NCBI GenBank assembly: GCA_016206165.1 | Contig: JACQSD010000008.1 | Span: 1 to 13,559, forward strand | Length of the DNA stretch: 13,559 nt | Source of the DNA: Candidatus Uhrbacteria bacterium | Lineage (GTDB): Bacteria > Patescibacteriota > Patescibacteriia > JACQSD01 | Reading direction: 5' to 3' | In this document: positions 6,829 through 13,054 of the stretch, in pieces | How the letters are laid out: every line of letters starts with the position of its first letter | Position numbering within the stretch: position 1 is the stretch's first letter | Notes under the pieces: model-generated | The model's database searches: none | The model's input: only the letters and a program-made list of their open reading frames with translations | What the model was told of the DNA's origin: nothing | Made by a program: the position numbers and the translations under genes

Positions 6829-8172
6829 TTACACAATCAACGGCAACTTCGCGAGTTTGTATTTGCGACCACTGATAATTTCTTCAATCCGATACGACCC
6901 ATGTGTGGGGGCTTCAATGTAGCCACTCCACGCCGCGCGCGCTAATCCCCCACTTTCAACCCAATCGAACAGCCACTCATCGGTATAGCGCGGATCATTT
7001 TGCTTAATCCCGCCACCAATCATTTTCAGCCACAATTCATTAAAATCTTCTTGTGATCCCAAAGGCGGAGCCATGATAATCGGCATGCCAAGGCCAGTAT
7101 AAAACGAGAGCTCGGATGGTTTTGTCCAAAGAATATCGGTGGTATGGAGGAGCCGTGTAAATGTATCAAAATACGCAGGGCGCGTTTCCGTGTGCACGAC
7201 GTTCACCCACGTTCCGAGTTCCTTTTGAAGTCGAAGCTCTTTGACAGCATCACGAAAATACCGAGCGACATCGTGCCGAACCCCTGCAACGAGATTGAAC
7301 CGGATCTCGTGGCGCGCAATACGCTCACGAAGACTTGCGAGAATCTCCCATCCGAGTGCACGCTGCGCCCCTGCGCCGCCGACCGTGAATGTAAGCGTCA
7401 ACGGATGATGTGGGCGCTTTGGCACGTGGTGCGGCCCAAGGAAGTGATGAAGCGTCGCTTCATTGCGCTTGAGAAAAATTTTATGCGGATCAAGATTATA
7501 GAGGCGCCGTGTAAGATCTTGTTTGAGAACGCTCGCCTCTGGACCACCAATCAACGACCGCGGCAATGGAAACCCAGTGAGAAAAATATTTTTCTCTGGG
7601 ACGCCGTAAAGTTTCAGACGCTCGACGACACGTCCGTTTGGCGCAAAATATTTAATCCGTGATCGTTTTGGATCGAGTGGCGCCCATGTGCGGCTAATGT
7701 CTGCATCACAAATGACACAGTAGATATCGCCGGGATAGTTATAATACTCGGCCGCAAATGCGGCCACAAAAAAAGTTGCGATGAGTGGGAGCGGATGTTT
7801 TGCGAGGCGTTGGATGAGATCACGGCACACACCATGCTTCACAATATCGCGATACGTGTAGCGCAACTGCAATGTTGTATCGGAAAGATCGCGTCGCGGG
7901 TAAAAAAGTTCAATCTGCTGCAATCGATCCATGACCTCAAAAATATATCTTCCGACAATCGGCGTTGCCTGCAGGCGCGAAATCGTCTCGTACATATCCC
8001 TTCCCTTCTTCCAGCGCTGGCGATCATCAGCGGGAATCCCTTTATACTTATTTGCAATAATCACTTCATCTTCATGCGCTAAATCGGAAAGCCCGTACGC
8101 CGCACGCTCGTGCCCATAGCCCATGGATACGGCAACAATCCACGCTTTCTTTGATAAACGATGTTCTGTCAT
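6829..8172 (-). CDS. GT-B glycosyltransferase-like protein (MurG/MGDG-synthase-like)
   Basis: A 447-residue soluble protein with a two-Rossmann-lobe layout. The N-lobe opens with 'AWIVAVSMGYGHERAAYGL' (10-28), like the glycine-rich loop of MurG, MGDG synthases and related GT28 enzymes. 'YFAPNGRVVERL' (175-186) and 'GVPEKNIFLTGFPLP' (190-204) match the hinge before the C-lobe. 'TFTVGGAGAQ' (261-270), 'WTKPSELSFYTGLGMPIIM' (349-367) and 'LGSQEDFNE' (371-379) match the nucleotide-sugar-binding C-lobe pattern. An insertion of about 40 residues (roughly 220-258, basic and His-rich) separates the lobes. Known relatives transfer sugar to lipid acceptors at the membrane, which fits the membrane-protein neighbours, but donor and acceptor are unknown. 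The start overlaps the DoxX-like stop by 4 bp. Confidence 0.72.
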   Translation of the reverse strand: MTEHRLSKKAWIVAVSMGYGHERAAYGLSDLAHEDEVIIANKYKGIPADDRQRWKKGRDMYETISRLQATPIVGRYIFEVMDRLQQIELFYPRRDLSDTTLQLRYTYRDIVKHGVCRDLIQRLAKHPLPLIATFFVAAFAAEYYNYPGDIYCVICDADISRTWAPLDPKRSRIKYFAPNGRVVERLKLYGVPEKNIFLTGFPLPRSLIGGPEASVLKQDLTRRLYNLDPHKIFLKRNEATLHHFLGPHHVPKRPHHPLTLTFTVGGAGAQRALGWEILASLRERIARHEIRFNLVAGVRHDVARYFRDAVKELRLQKELGTWVNVVHTETRPAYFDTFTRLLHTTDILWTKPSELSFYTGLGMPIIMAPPLGSQEDFNELWLKMIGGGIKQNDPRYTDEWLFDWVESGGLARAAWSGYIEAPTHGSYRIEEIISGRKYKLAKLPLIV

Positions 8173-8576
8173 ATTTGCAACAGTCGTGCGTCAATACTCA
8201 CGTTCCCAGCGCCGCCAAGCAAAAGGACAATGGCGGACGCAAGGAGGAGAAGATCAAGTTCCCATCCACCGTCTCCGGCAAACGTCTTCCCCCACTTTTG
8301 TGTTTTGAAATAGATGGCTCCAAGCATGATGAGACCAAAGCCAATTGCCGCATATTGCGTCAAGAACCCGGCGAGAACTGCAAGCGCACCGAGCGGCTCA
8401 ACGATCGAGAGAAAACGCATCATATTGAGCATCCCCACTGGCATCTCGGCAGACGGTTGCATCCTCCACATCCCTCGCTTCATAAGGCCATGGGCAAGAA
8501 AACTTGCTCCGACTGCGACACGGAGTGCGAGGAGTGCGGAGTCGTAATACCCGGAGAGTTCGTTAAAAAAGTACAT
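8169..8576 (-). CDS. DoxX-family membrane protein
   Basis: A 135-residue protein with four hydrophobic helices (about 12-32, 53-72, 75-90, 105-122), the size and layout of the DoxX family. The opening 'LLALRVAVGASFLAHGLMK' (15-33) and 'IVEPLGALAVLAGF' (58-71) are characteristic. The loop 'GDGGWELDLLLL' (101-112) matches the usual 'G..ELDLLLL' signature. DoxX relatives are linked to thiol or quinone redox at the membrane, but most members are uncharacterised. This is the first gene of the minus-strand cluster. It overlaps the glycosyltransferase-like gene by 4 bp, and divergent transcription leads to lexA on the other side. No SD is seen before the ATG. Confidence 0.88.
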   Translation of the reverse strand: MYFFNELSGYYDSALLALRVAVGASFLAHGLMKRGMWRMQPSAEMPVGMLNMMRFLSIVEPLGALAVLAGFLTQYAAIGFGLIMLGAIYFKTQKWGKTFAGDGGWELDLLLLASAIVLLLGGAGNVSIDARLLQI

Positions 8577-8606
8577 ACGTATAATGCTAATGATAAATCG
8601 TTCATG

Positions 8607-8635
8607 AGTATATCATAAAGACACTCTATCCACAC
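8607..8635 (-). promoter_or_regulatory. Probable promoter of the DoxX-led cluster
   Basis: On the minus strand TATACT (8607-8612) is preceded by TGA, giving an extended -10. The -35 region (about 8629-8635, TGTGGA-like) is weak. Transcription would start near 8600, about 24 nt before the DoxX ATG. The LexA box lies upstream of this promoter and does not overlap it. Confidence 0.4.
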
Positions 8636-8640
8636 CCCCA

Positions 8641-8669
8641 TTGCAAGGTGAACGTTCGTTCACTATACT
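8641..8669 (+). promoter_or_regulatory. Promoter of lexA and the Y-family polymerase
   Basis: TTGCAA (8641-8646) and TATACT (8664-8669) are exactly 17 bp apart, a good sigma-70-type arrangement. A GATAAT at 8670-8675 is a weaker alternative -10. The whole spacer is occupied by the LexA box, so repressor binding would block RNA polymerase. Confidence 0.7.
8648..8663. promoter_or_regulatory. LexA operator (SOS box, GAAC-N4-GTTC type)
   Basis: GTGAACG-TT-CGTTCAC is a perfect 7-bp inverted repeat with a 2-bp centre. It contains GAAC-N4-GTTC, the core of the SOS box bound by LexA in Firmicutes and other non-gammaproteobacterial groups. Its position between -35 and -10 directly upstream of lexA strongly supports autorepression. 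DNA-damage induction is inferred from family knowledge. Confidence 0.8.
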
Positions 8670-8681
8670 GATAATACATAA

Positions 8682-8748
8682 CTCCCTCTCCTTGTAGGAG
8701 AGGGGCCGGAGGCGGGCCGAGCTGGCGCAGGCCCAGGGAGGGGTGAGG
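8682..8748. repeat. GC-rich compound hairpin repeat forming the lexA leader
   Basis: The first hairpin has CCCTCTCC (8684-8691) pairing with GGAGAGGG (8697-8704), an 8-bp perfect stem extendable by one T-A pair. The second has GGGCC (8714-8718) pairing with GGCCC (8730-8734). A purine-rich block AGGGAGGGGTGAGG (8735-8748) follows and complements the pyrimidine-rich start only partly. The element is much more GC-rich than its surroundings and looks like a dispersed REP-type unit. It makes up almost the whole lexA 5' leader, and its last bases offer SD-like sequence (GAGG at 8745-8748, or GGAGG at 8737-8741). Confidence 0.65.
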
Positions 8749-8752
8749 TTCT

Positions 8753-9331
8753 ATGCCGCAAACGACAATACAAAAACGTCTTGCAGCGATCCGCGCATTC
8801 TTCAAAGAGAACCATCGCATGCCATCATATGCCGAGATGACAGGGCTTTTTCGTGTGCAGTCTAAAAACGCAGTTGCGAAAATTGTTGCTGCACTGTGCG
8901 AGCAGGGATTGCTCAAAAAGGACAAGACCGGCCGCCTCCTCCCCCATCGCCTCACATCCGCCCGTATTCTCGGCACAGTCGAGGCGGGATTCCCCTCCCC
9001 TGCAGAAGAAGAAATGGCAGATACAATGTCACTCGACGACTATCTCATCCACAACCATGATGCAAGTTTTCTTTTGAAAGTTTCGGGAGACTCGATGATC
9101 AATGCGGGGATTCACCAAGGTGATCTCGTCATCGTCGAACGTGGGCGCACGCCAAAGAGCGGTGATATTGTTGTTGCAGAAATCGATCATGAATGGACCA
9201 TGAAATACTACGAGAAGCGAGGAGGCAAAATTGTCCTCATCGCCGCAAACCCGCGCTATCCCCCGTTCGTTCCAAAAGAAGAACTCGCGATCACCGGAGT
9301 TGTCACGGGTGTGGTGAGGAAATATATCTGA
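8753..9331 (+). CDS. lexA: LexA-like SOS repressor with UmuD-like peptidase domain
   Basis: A 192-residue S24-family self-cleaving repressor. Residues 1-65 form a LexA-type winged helix-turn-helix: 'MPSYAEM' (23-29) and 'SKNAVAKIVAALCEQGLL' (37-54) fit the LexA recognition region. The cleavage site is Ala78-Gly79 in 'EAGFPSPAEE' (77-86), strikingly like UmuD's CGFPSPA. Catalytic Ser114 lies in 'SGDSM' (111-115) and catalytic Lys151 in 'TMKYY' (149-153). The peptidase half ends 'TGVVTGVVRKYI' (181-192), also UmuD-like. RecA-stimulated self-cleavage would release repression of this operon. The ATG is supported by purine-rich SD-like sequence upstream. An SOS box lies in its own promoter, and the polymerase gene follows after 66 bp. 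Functional naming as LexA is firm; any UmuD role is inference. Confidence 0.9.
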   Translation: MPQTTIQKRLAAIRAFFKENHRMPSYAEMTGLFRVQSKNAVAKIVAALCEQGLLKKDKTGRLLPHRLTSARILGTVEAGFPSPAEEEMADTMSLDDYLIHNHDASFLLKVSGDSMINAGIHQGDLVIVERGRTPKSGDIVVAEIDHEWTMKYYEKRGGKIVLIAANPRYPPFVPKEELAITGVVTGVVRKYI

Positions 9332-9395
9332 AAATGCAGAATGCAGAATTGAGAATGAAAAATATTTTGCATTTTGCATTCTTCATTTTGCATTC
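9332..9395. repeat. 64-bp imperfect palindrome filling the lexA-polymerase gap
   Basis: The sequence begins right after the lexA TGA and ends 2 bp before the polymerase ATG. The two 32-bp arms meet at the central AATATT (9361-9366) and match at about 25 of 32 positions. The arms are built of repeated AATGCA/TGCATT words. In RNA it would make a long, bulged hairpin. It may weaken read-through or translation of the polymerase, or be a dispersed AT-rich repeat. Confidence 0.65.
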
Positions 9396-9397
9396 CT

Positions 9398-10702
9398 ATG
9401 CCCTGGGGTTCTCTCAATGACTGGCCAAAAGCAATTGTCCACGTCGATGGCGACGCTTTTTTTGCTGCGTGCGAGCAAGCAGTGCATCCGGAATATCGTG
9501 GGAGACCGGTCGTCACCGGCAAAGAACGCGGCATTGTTTCTGCGGCAAGCTACGAGGCAAAAGCACGTGGCATTTCTCGTGGCGTTGCACTCCACGATGT
9601 TCCGAAGCTCTGCCCGGACACGATCATTGTTCCATCCGACTACGAAACCTACAGTCTCTTCTCAAAACGCATGTTCGCGATCATGCGTCGTACCACACCA
9701 CTCGTTGAAGAATACTCAATCGACGAAGGCTTCGCCGATATCACCGGGCTTCGTGGTCCTACACATTCCTCATACGAAACAATCGCACAAAAAATGCAGG
9801 ATGCAATCTGCAGCGAACTCGGGATCACCGTTTCTATTGGTTTAAGTATCTCCAAGGTGCTCGCAAAAATTGGATCAAAATATAAAAAGCCACACGGATT
9901 TACGTCAATCCCTGCGGATGCACCAAAGCCGTATCTTGAAAAAACTCCGCTCGATAACGTCTGGGGTATTGGGCCGCAAACTGCCGCGTACGCAGCAAAA
10001 CTTGGCATCGCAACTGCACTCGATTTTGTAACGCGTGATGCAGTGTTCATAACGACGCACTTTGCAAAACCACAGCTTGAGCTTTGGAAAGAGCTCCGGG
10101 GGGAATCCGTATACCCGATCGTTCCCGAAGAAAAATCAACATACACCTCCATTTCAAAAACGCGGACATTCACACCACCATCACACGATCGCGCATTTGT
10201 TTTTGCACAACTTTCAAAAAATCTCGAGAACGCATGTATCAAGGCGCGACGACATGGCCTCGTCACGCGGCGAATCACGCTCTTTTTGAAGACACAGGAA
10301 TTCCAATACGCAACCACCGAAGGAACGCTCTCGCGCCACTCCGCATACCCGCACGAGATGATGATCGCAATCCGGCCGCTCTTTGACGCGTGCTTTCGCA
10401 ACAACACTCCCTATCGCGCGACCGGTGTTGTGCTCACCGATCTTATCCTTGACACCACAATCCAGCGCTCGCTCTTTGAACTCCCAATAAAACTCGAACG
10501 ACTGCAACGAATATACGCTGCAGTCGATACGCTCGCAGAACAATTTGGGAAACATGTGGTAACGCTGGGGTCAAGTCTGCTCGCGCACACACAGCACACC
10601 ACGTCACGCGGCGATCTCCCACTCCGCAAAACGCATCGTCTCAAAGGCGAAACAAAGCGCCTCCACCTCAACCTTCCCCTCCTCCTCGGAACCGTCCGCT
10701 AA
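9398..10702 (+). CDS. dinB: Y-family DNA polymerase (DinB/UmuC superfamily)
   Basis: A 434-residue error-prone polymerase for translesion synthesis. The palm begins 'IVHVDGDAFFAACEQ' (13-27), with metal-binding Asp17 and probable steric-gate Phe22. 'YSIDEGFADITG' (106-117) supplies Asp109 and Glu110. 'VSIGLSISKVLAKIGSKYKKP' (145-165, finger/palm junction) and 'VWGIGPQTA' (188-196, thumb helix-hairpin-helix) follow. The little finger (about 250-350) starts 'SISKTRTF' and resembles UmuC and UvrX as much as DinB. 'QRSLF' (356-360) is a clear beta-clamp-binding pentapeptide. A basic tail (about 403-434) ends the protein. The ATG at 9398 was preferred to an in-frame TTG at 9374, which lies inside the palindrome and adds eight non-family residues. 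It is co-transcribed with lexA. The symbol dinB is a family label; pol IV versus pol V behaviour is unresolved. Confidence 0.9.
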   Translation: MPWGSLNDWPKAIVHVDGDAFFAACEQAVHPEYRGRPVVTGKERGIVSAASYEAKARGISRGVALHDVPKLCPDTIIVPSDYETYSLFSKRMFAIMRRTTPLVEEYSIDEGFADITGLRGPTHSSYETIAQKMQDAICSELGITVSIGLSISKVLAKIGSKYKKPHGFTSIPADAPKPYLEKTPLDNVWGIGPQTAAYAAKLGIATALDFVTRDAVFITTHFAKPQLELWKELRGESVYPIVPEEKSTYTSISKTRTFTPPSHDRAFVFAQLSKNLENACIKARRHGLVTRRITLFLKTQEFQYATTEGTLSRHSAYPHEMMIAIRPLFDACFRNNTPYRATGVVLTDLILDTTIQRSLFELPIKLERLQRIYAAVDTLAEQFGKHVVTLGSSLLAHTQHTTSRGDLPLRKTHRLKGETKRLHLNLPLLLGTVR

Positions 10703-10739
10703 TTATCATTCTAATGTTCTTGAGAATATGAGAATGAAA
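10703..10739. terminator. AT-rich hairpin between convergent genes
   Basis: CATTCTAATGTTCT (10707-10720) pairs with AGAATATGAGAATG (10723-10736) at 12 of 14 positions with a very short loop. It lies in the 37-bp gap between the ends of the polymerase gene (plus) and the small cysteine-rich gene (minus), where a bidirectional terminator is expected. It lacks a GC-rich stem and a strong T-tract, so terminator activity is uncertain. Confidence 0.45.
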
Positions 10740-10916
10740 TTATGGTTCCTTCCCAAACGGTGGATGTACGGCGTGTTTTGTAATGTCCAAATTACAACTC
10801 GAATGATCGCGACACCACGCCTCGCATGCATCAGCCCATTCTTTTTCCAGATAATAAAACTTGCAGAGCGGGCATTGATAATATTCATCTCCTTGTCGTT
10901 TTGCTCCTGTACGCAT
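10740..10916 (-). CDS. Small cysteine-rich, probably zinc-binding protein
   Basis: A 58-residue protein with 'CPLC' (15-18), then 'CEAWC' (31-35) and 'SCNLDITKH' (40-48). Cys15, Cys18, Cys31 and Cys35 could form a zinc site, with Cys41, His38 and His48 as further candidates. The pattern 'YYQCPLC ... EKEWA ... C..WC ... SCNL.ITKHA' resembles short unnamed proteins I associate with CPR bacteria and archaea. The ATG at 10916 leaves a 10-bp gap after the cyclophilin stop; a GTG at 10943 would overlap it. It is the last gene of the minus-strand operon. No function is known; a role in nucleic-acid or protein contact is only a guess from its size and likely metal site. Confidence 0.7.
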   Translation of the reverse strand: MRTGAKRQGDEYYQCPLCKFYYLEKEWADACEAWCRDHSSCNLDITKHAVHPPFGKEP

Positions 10917-10926
10917 AAAGATAAGA

Positions 10927-11436
10927 TTATTCGACGACAACACGCTCCATCACATCGCCGACACGGATTGCATCAACGACATCCATTCCGTCCGTTACTT
11001 CGCCGAAGATCGTGTAACTTGGCGGAAGCGGTGTATCGCGGAGCATAATAAAGAATTGACTCCCATTCGTATTCGGTCCAGAATTCGCCATGGCAACAAT
11101 GCCGCGCGTATACTTTCGCTTCACTGGCTCGTCCTCAAATTTATATCCCGGGCCACCAGTACCATTGCCATTCGGATCTCCCCCTTGAATCACAAATCCT
11201 TCTTCCCGCCGGTGGAACGTGAGGCCATCATAGAAACCATCCTTTGCGAGTTTTAAAAAATTACTCGCTGCCTTCGGCGCCTCATCACTGAACAACGCAA
11301 TTCGAATATCCCCCTTCGTTGTTTTTAATCGAACAGTCATATGAGAAACGGGGGCCTCAACACGCCCATTAAAAAATAAAAACCATGTTCCGATTATAGC
11401 GACGATGGCAACAATAATAGTAATGGTCAAACGCAT
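10927..11436 (-). CDS. Membrane-anchored cyclophilin-type peptidyl-prolyl isomerase
   Basis: A 169-residue protein that speeds cis-trans isomerisation of prolyl bonds during folding. Residues 4-22 are a hydrophobic anchor or uncleaved signal, so the enzyme domain (33-169) probably acts outside the membrane. Core motifs are 'FHR' (74-76, with catalytic Arg), 'GFVIQGGDP' (80-88), 'GTGGPGYKFEDE' (92-103), 'MANSGPNTNGSQFFI' (116-130) and 'YTIFGEV' (141-147). The ligand-pocket His found in many cyclophilins is Tyr here (141), a common bacterial change. The domain is compact, as in bacterial PpiA/PpiB. The ATG at 11436 was chosen over a GTG at 11454, which only adds six residues. The gene lies 25 bp after the HAD gene. 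Confidence 0.93.
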   Translation of the reverse strand: MRLTITIIVAIVAIIGTWFLFFNGRVEAPVSHMTVRLKTTKGDIRIALFSDEAPKAASNFLKLAKDGFYDGLTFHRREEGFVIQGGDPNGNGTGGPGYKFEDEPVKRKYTRGIVAMANSGPNTNGSQFFIMLRDTPLPPSYTIFGEVTDGMDVVDAIRVGDVMERVVVE

Positions 11437-11461
11437 ACACTGGAATAATACCACGCTGTCG

Positions 11462-12124
11462 CTACGGGATCAATGCCAATATGTGGCGAAGATCTTTTTC
11501 TTTAATGACATGGTGCGCGTGTGCGGCGAGTTCCGGACTTTTACAATTGAACGCAATCGTGAGGCCGGCGACGCGCGCAATATGGTGATCGTTGTCATTG
11601 TCACCAATAAAGACGCACTCTGCAGGGCTCACGCCCTCTTTTTCGGCGACGTGGAGTAACCCATCAGCTTTATGCGCATCGTCGAATCGTGTCGCAACTG
11701 CATCTTGAAGCACGCCCTGTTCATCAAATCGATAATGATTCAAGAAGACGTGATCGAAGAGCGATTCATAATCCGGAAACGCGTGCTTCAACACAAGATG
11801 AACGCTCCCAGAAATGAGTGCAATCTTCATGCCGCGTTCCTTGAGTGCAAGAAGTGTCTCCCGTGCGCCGATCATTGGAGTGAGAGAAACCAATGCCTCC
11901 TTAAACCGATCGCGCGTGACACCAGCCTCACGAAGCGCACGAACATCATTCGCAACAAGATTTTCATACGTAATCGCGCCACTCCGATAATCCGTAAGCG
12001 TCGATGCGATCTTCGTTCGATCAATCTGAAAAAACTCCCAGAGATGATCGTAAATATAATCAATCCCGTCGACGAGCGTTCCATCAAGGTCAAAACAGAC
12101 CACTTTGTATTTATTTTTTGACAT
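11462..12124 (-). CDS. HAD-family phosphatase, SerB-like
   Basis: A 220-residue haloacid-dehalogenase hydrolase. Motif I is 'FDLDGT' (11-16), with nucleophile Asp12 and acid/base Asp14. An alpha-helical cap follows (about 20-80). Motif II is 'LISGS' (103-107), with Ser105. Lys152 is the likely motif III lysine. Motif IV is 'IGDNDND' (173-179), with metal-binding aspartates. The end 'AFNCKSPELAAHAHHVI' (191-207) resembles phosphoserine phosphatases (HAD-IB), but PSP-like enzymes also act on other phosphate monoesters, so serine biosynthesis is not claimed. Its ATG overlaps the end of the double-Nudix gene by 14 bp, implying coupled translation with it. No SD is visible. Confidence 0.87.
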   Translation of the reverse strand: MSKNKYKVVCFDLDGTLVDGIDYIYDHLWEFFQIDRTKIASTLTDYRSGAITYENLVANDVRALREAGVTRDRFKEALVSLTPMIGARETLLALKERGMKIALISGSVHLVLKHAFPDYESLFDHVFLNHYRFDEQGVLQDAVATRFDDAHKADGLLHVAEKEGVSPAECVFIGDNDNDHHIARVAGLTIAFNCKSPELAAHAHHVIKEKDLRHILALIP

Positions 12125-13046
12125 ACGAAATAAATTCTTGAATTCCCGGCATTGTATTTAATGCACGCGCCTCATCGACCGTTGCCCAGCGTATTGCCAA
12201 TGTTTCAGCGGTCTTCGATTGTGGCGTCCCCTTCATAATCCGACACTCATAACAAAGCGCAAGTACCTGCATGGAGAGCCCGTCATCGCGTGTCCAAACA
12301 TGTGAACGCGCCCATGGAAGCATACGCACAATTTCGACATCACATCCAATCTCCTCCGCACATTCTTTTTTAATTGTTTCCTCTGGCGTTTCCCCAAAAT
12401 CAATTTCGCCGCCAGGAAAATCCCAATGTGCGTGGGCATCCGGATACGCGGGTTCATTCCGCTGTTGCAAAAAGATCCGTCCATTCGTATCACGAATAAG
12501 CGCGAGCGCAATTGTAATTCTTCGCCGTCGTGCCTCTGATGATGTTTCGTAAAATTCGATTGTCCTTCGAATCTCCTCTGGAATTCCTTTGAGGCAATCA
12601 TGGGATTGCGCCTCTTTTTCATTCACCCACGCGTGCTCGGTAAACGCGCCTTCTTCGAGCACAACATCGCCACCAGTATACATGGCACCGTACTTGAGGA
12701 GAATCACCGGGATTCCGTCTGGCCGTACAAAGGCATAACTGCCAAGATAGAAAAAAGAGAGCGCGACGGTGATGCCTGCTTCCTCTTTAATCTCGCGAGC
12801 AACGAGCCGCTCAATCACGTCGGTTGATTCCGGAATATCACCCTGCATCCATGTGGGATTATCGCGACTCAAATCCTGCCACTCAAGCTTCCCACCGGGC
12901 AGCGCCCATCGCCCGGGATGTACCTTTTCGCGCATGCTCCGCTTCAAGAGCAAACACCGGCCGTCACTCTTGCGATACACGACCGCATTCGCAACAACAT
13001 AAAACAACTTTTCCTTCTTTGCATCTTTGAGATCAATGGGGATCAT
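12111..13046 (-). CDS. Protein with two tandem Nudix hydrolase domains
   Basis: A 311-residue fusion of two Nudix domains, which hydrolyse nucleoside diphosphates linked to other groups. Domain 1 (about 12-150) has 'GRWALPGGKLEW' (45-56) and 'REIKEEAGI' (84-92), but its Nudix box carries about 18 extra residues between these halves. Domain 2 (about 172-311) has 'WDFPGGEIDFGETPEE' (208-223) and 'KECAEEIGC' (227-235), a correctly spaced box in which the usual Arg is Lys227. The two copies diverge, suggesting separate substrates, or one catalytic and one binding domain. The gene starts 8 bp after the upstream Nudix gene and overlaps the HAD gene by 14 bp. Likely roles are nucleotide-pool cleaning or salvage; the substrate is unknown. 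Confidence 0.9.
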   Translation of the reverse strand: MIPIDLKDAKKEKLFYVVANAVVYRKSDGRCLLLKRSMREKVHPGRWALPGGKLEWQDLSRDNPTWMQGDIPESTDVIERLVAREIKEEAGITVALSFFYLGSYAFVRPDGIPVILLKYGAMYTGGDVVLEEGAFTEHAWVNEKEAQSHDCLKGIPEEIRRTIEFYETSSEARRRRITIALALIRDTNGRIFLQQRNEPAYPDAHAHWDFPGGEIDFGETPEETIKKECAEEIGCDVEIVRMLPWARSHVWTRDDGLSMQVLALCYECRIMKGTPQSKTAETLAIRWATVDEARALNTMPGIQEFISYVKK

Positions 13047-13054
13047 ATCAAAAA

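Noticed and set aside
9374..9397. In-frame TTG start for the polymerase
   Set aside because: It lies within the palindrome, lacks an SD and adds residues not seen in the family; the ATG at 9398 fits better.
9649..10407. A 252-codon open frame on the minus strand opposite the polymerase gene
   Set aside because: It has no recognisable motifs, lies wholly inside a well-supported Y-family polymerase gene, and is explained as a codon-bias shadow.
10917..10943. GTG start at 10943 for the small cysteine-rich gene
   Set aside because: It would overlap the cyclophilin coding end by 17 bp and add nine residues that do not fit the conserved part.
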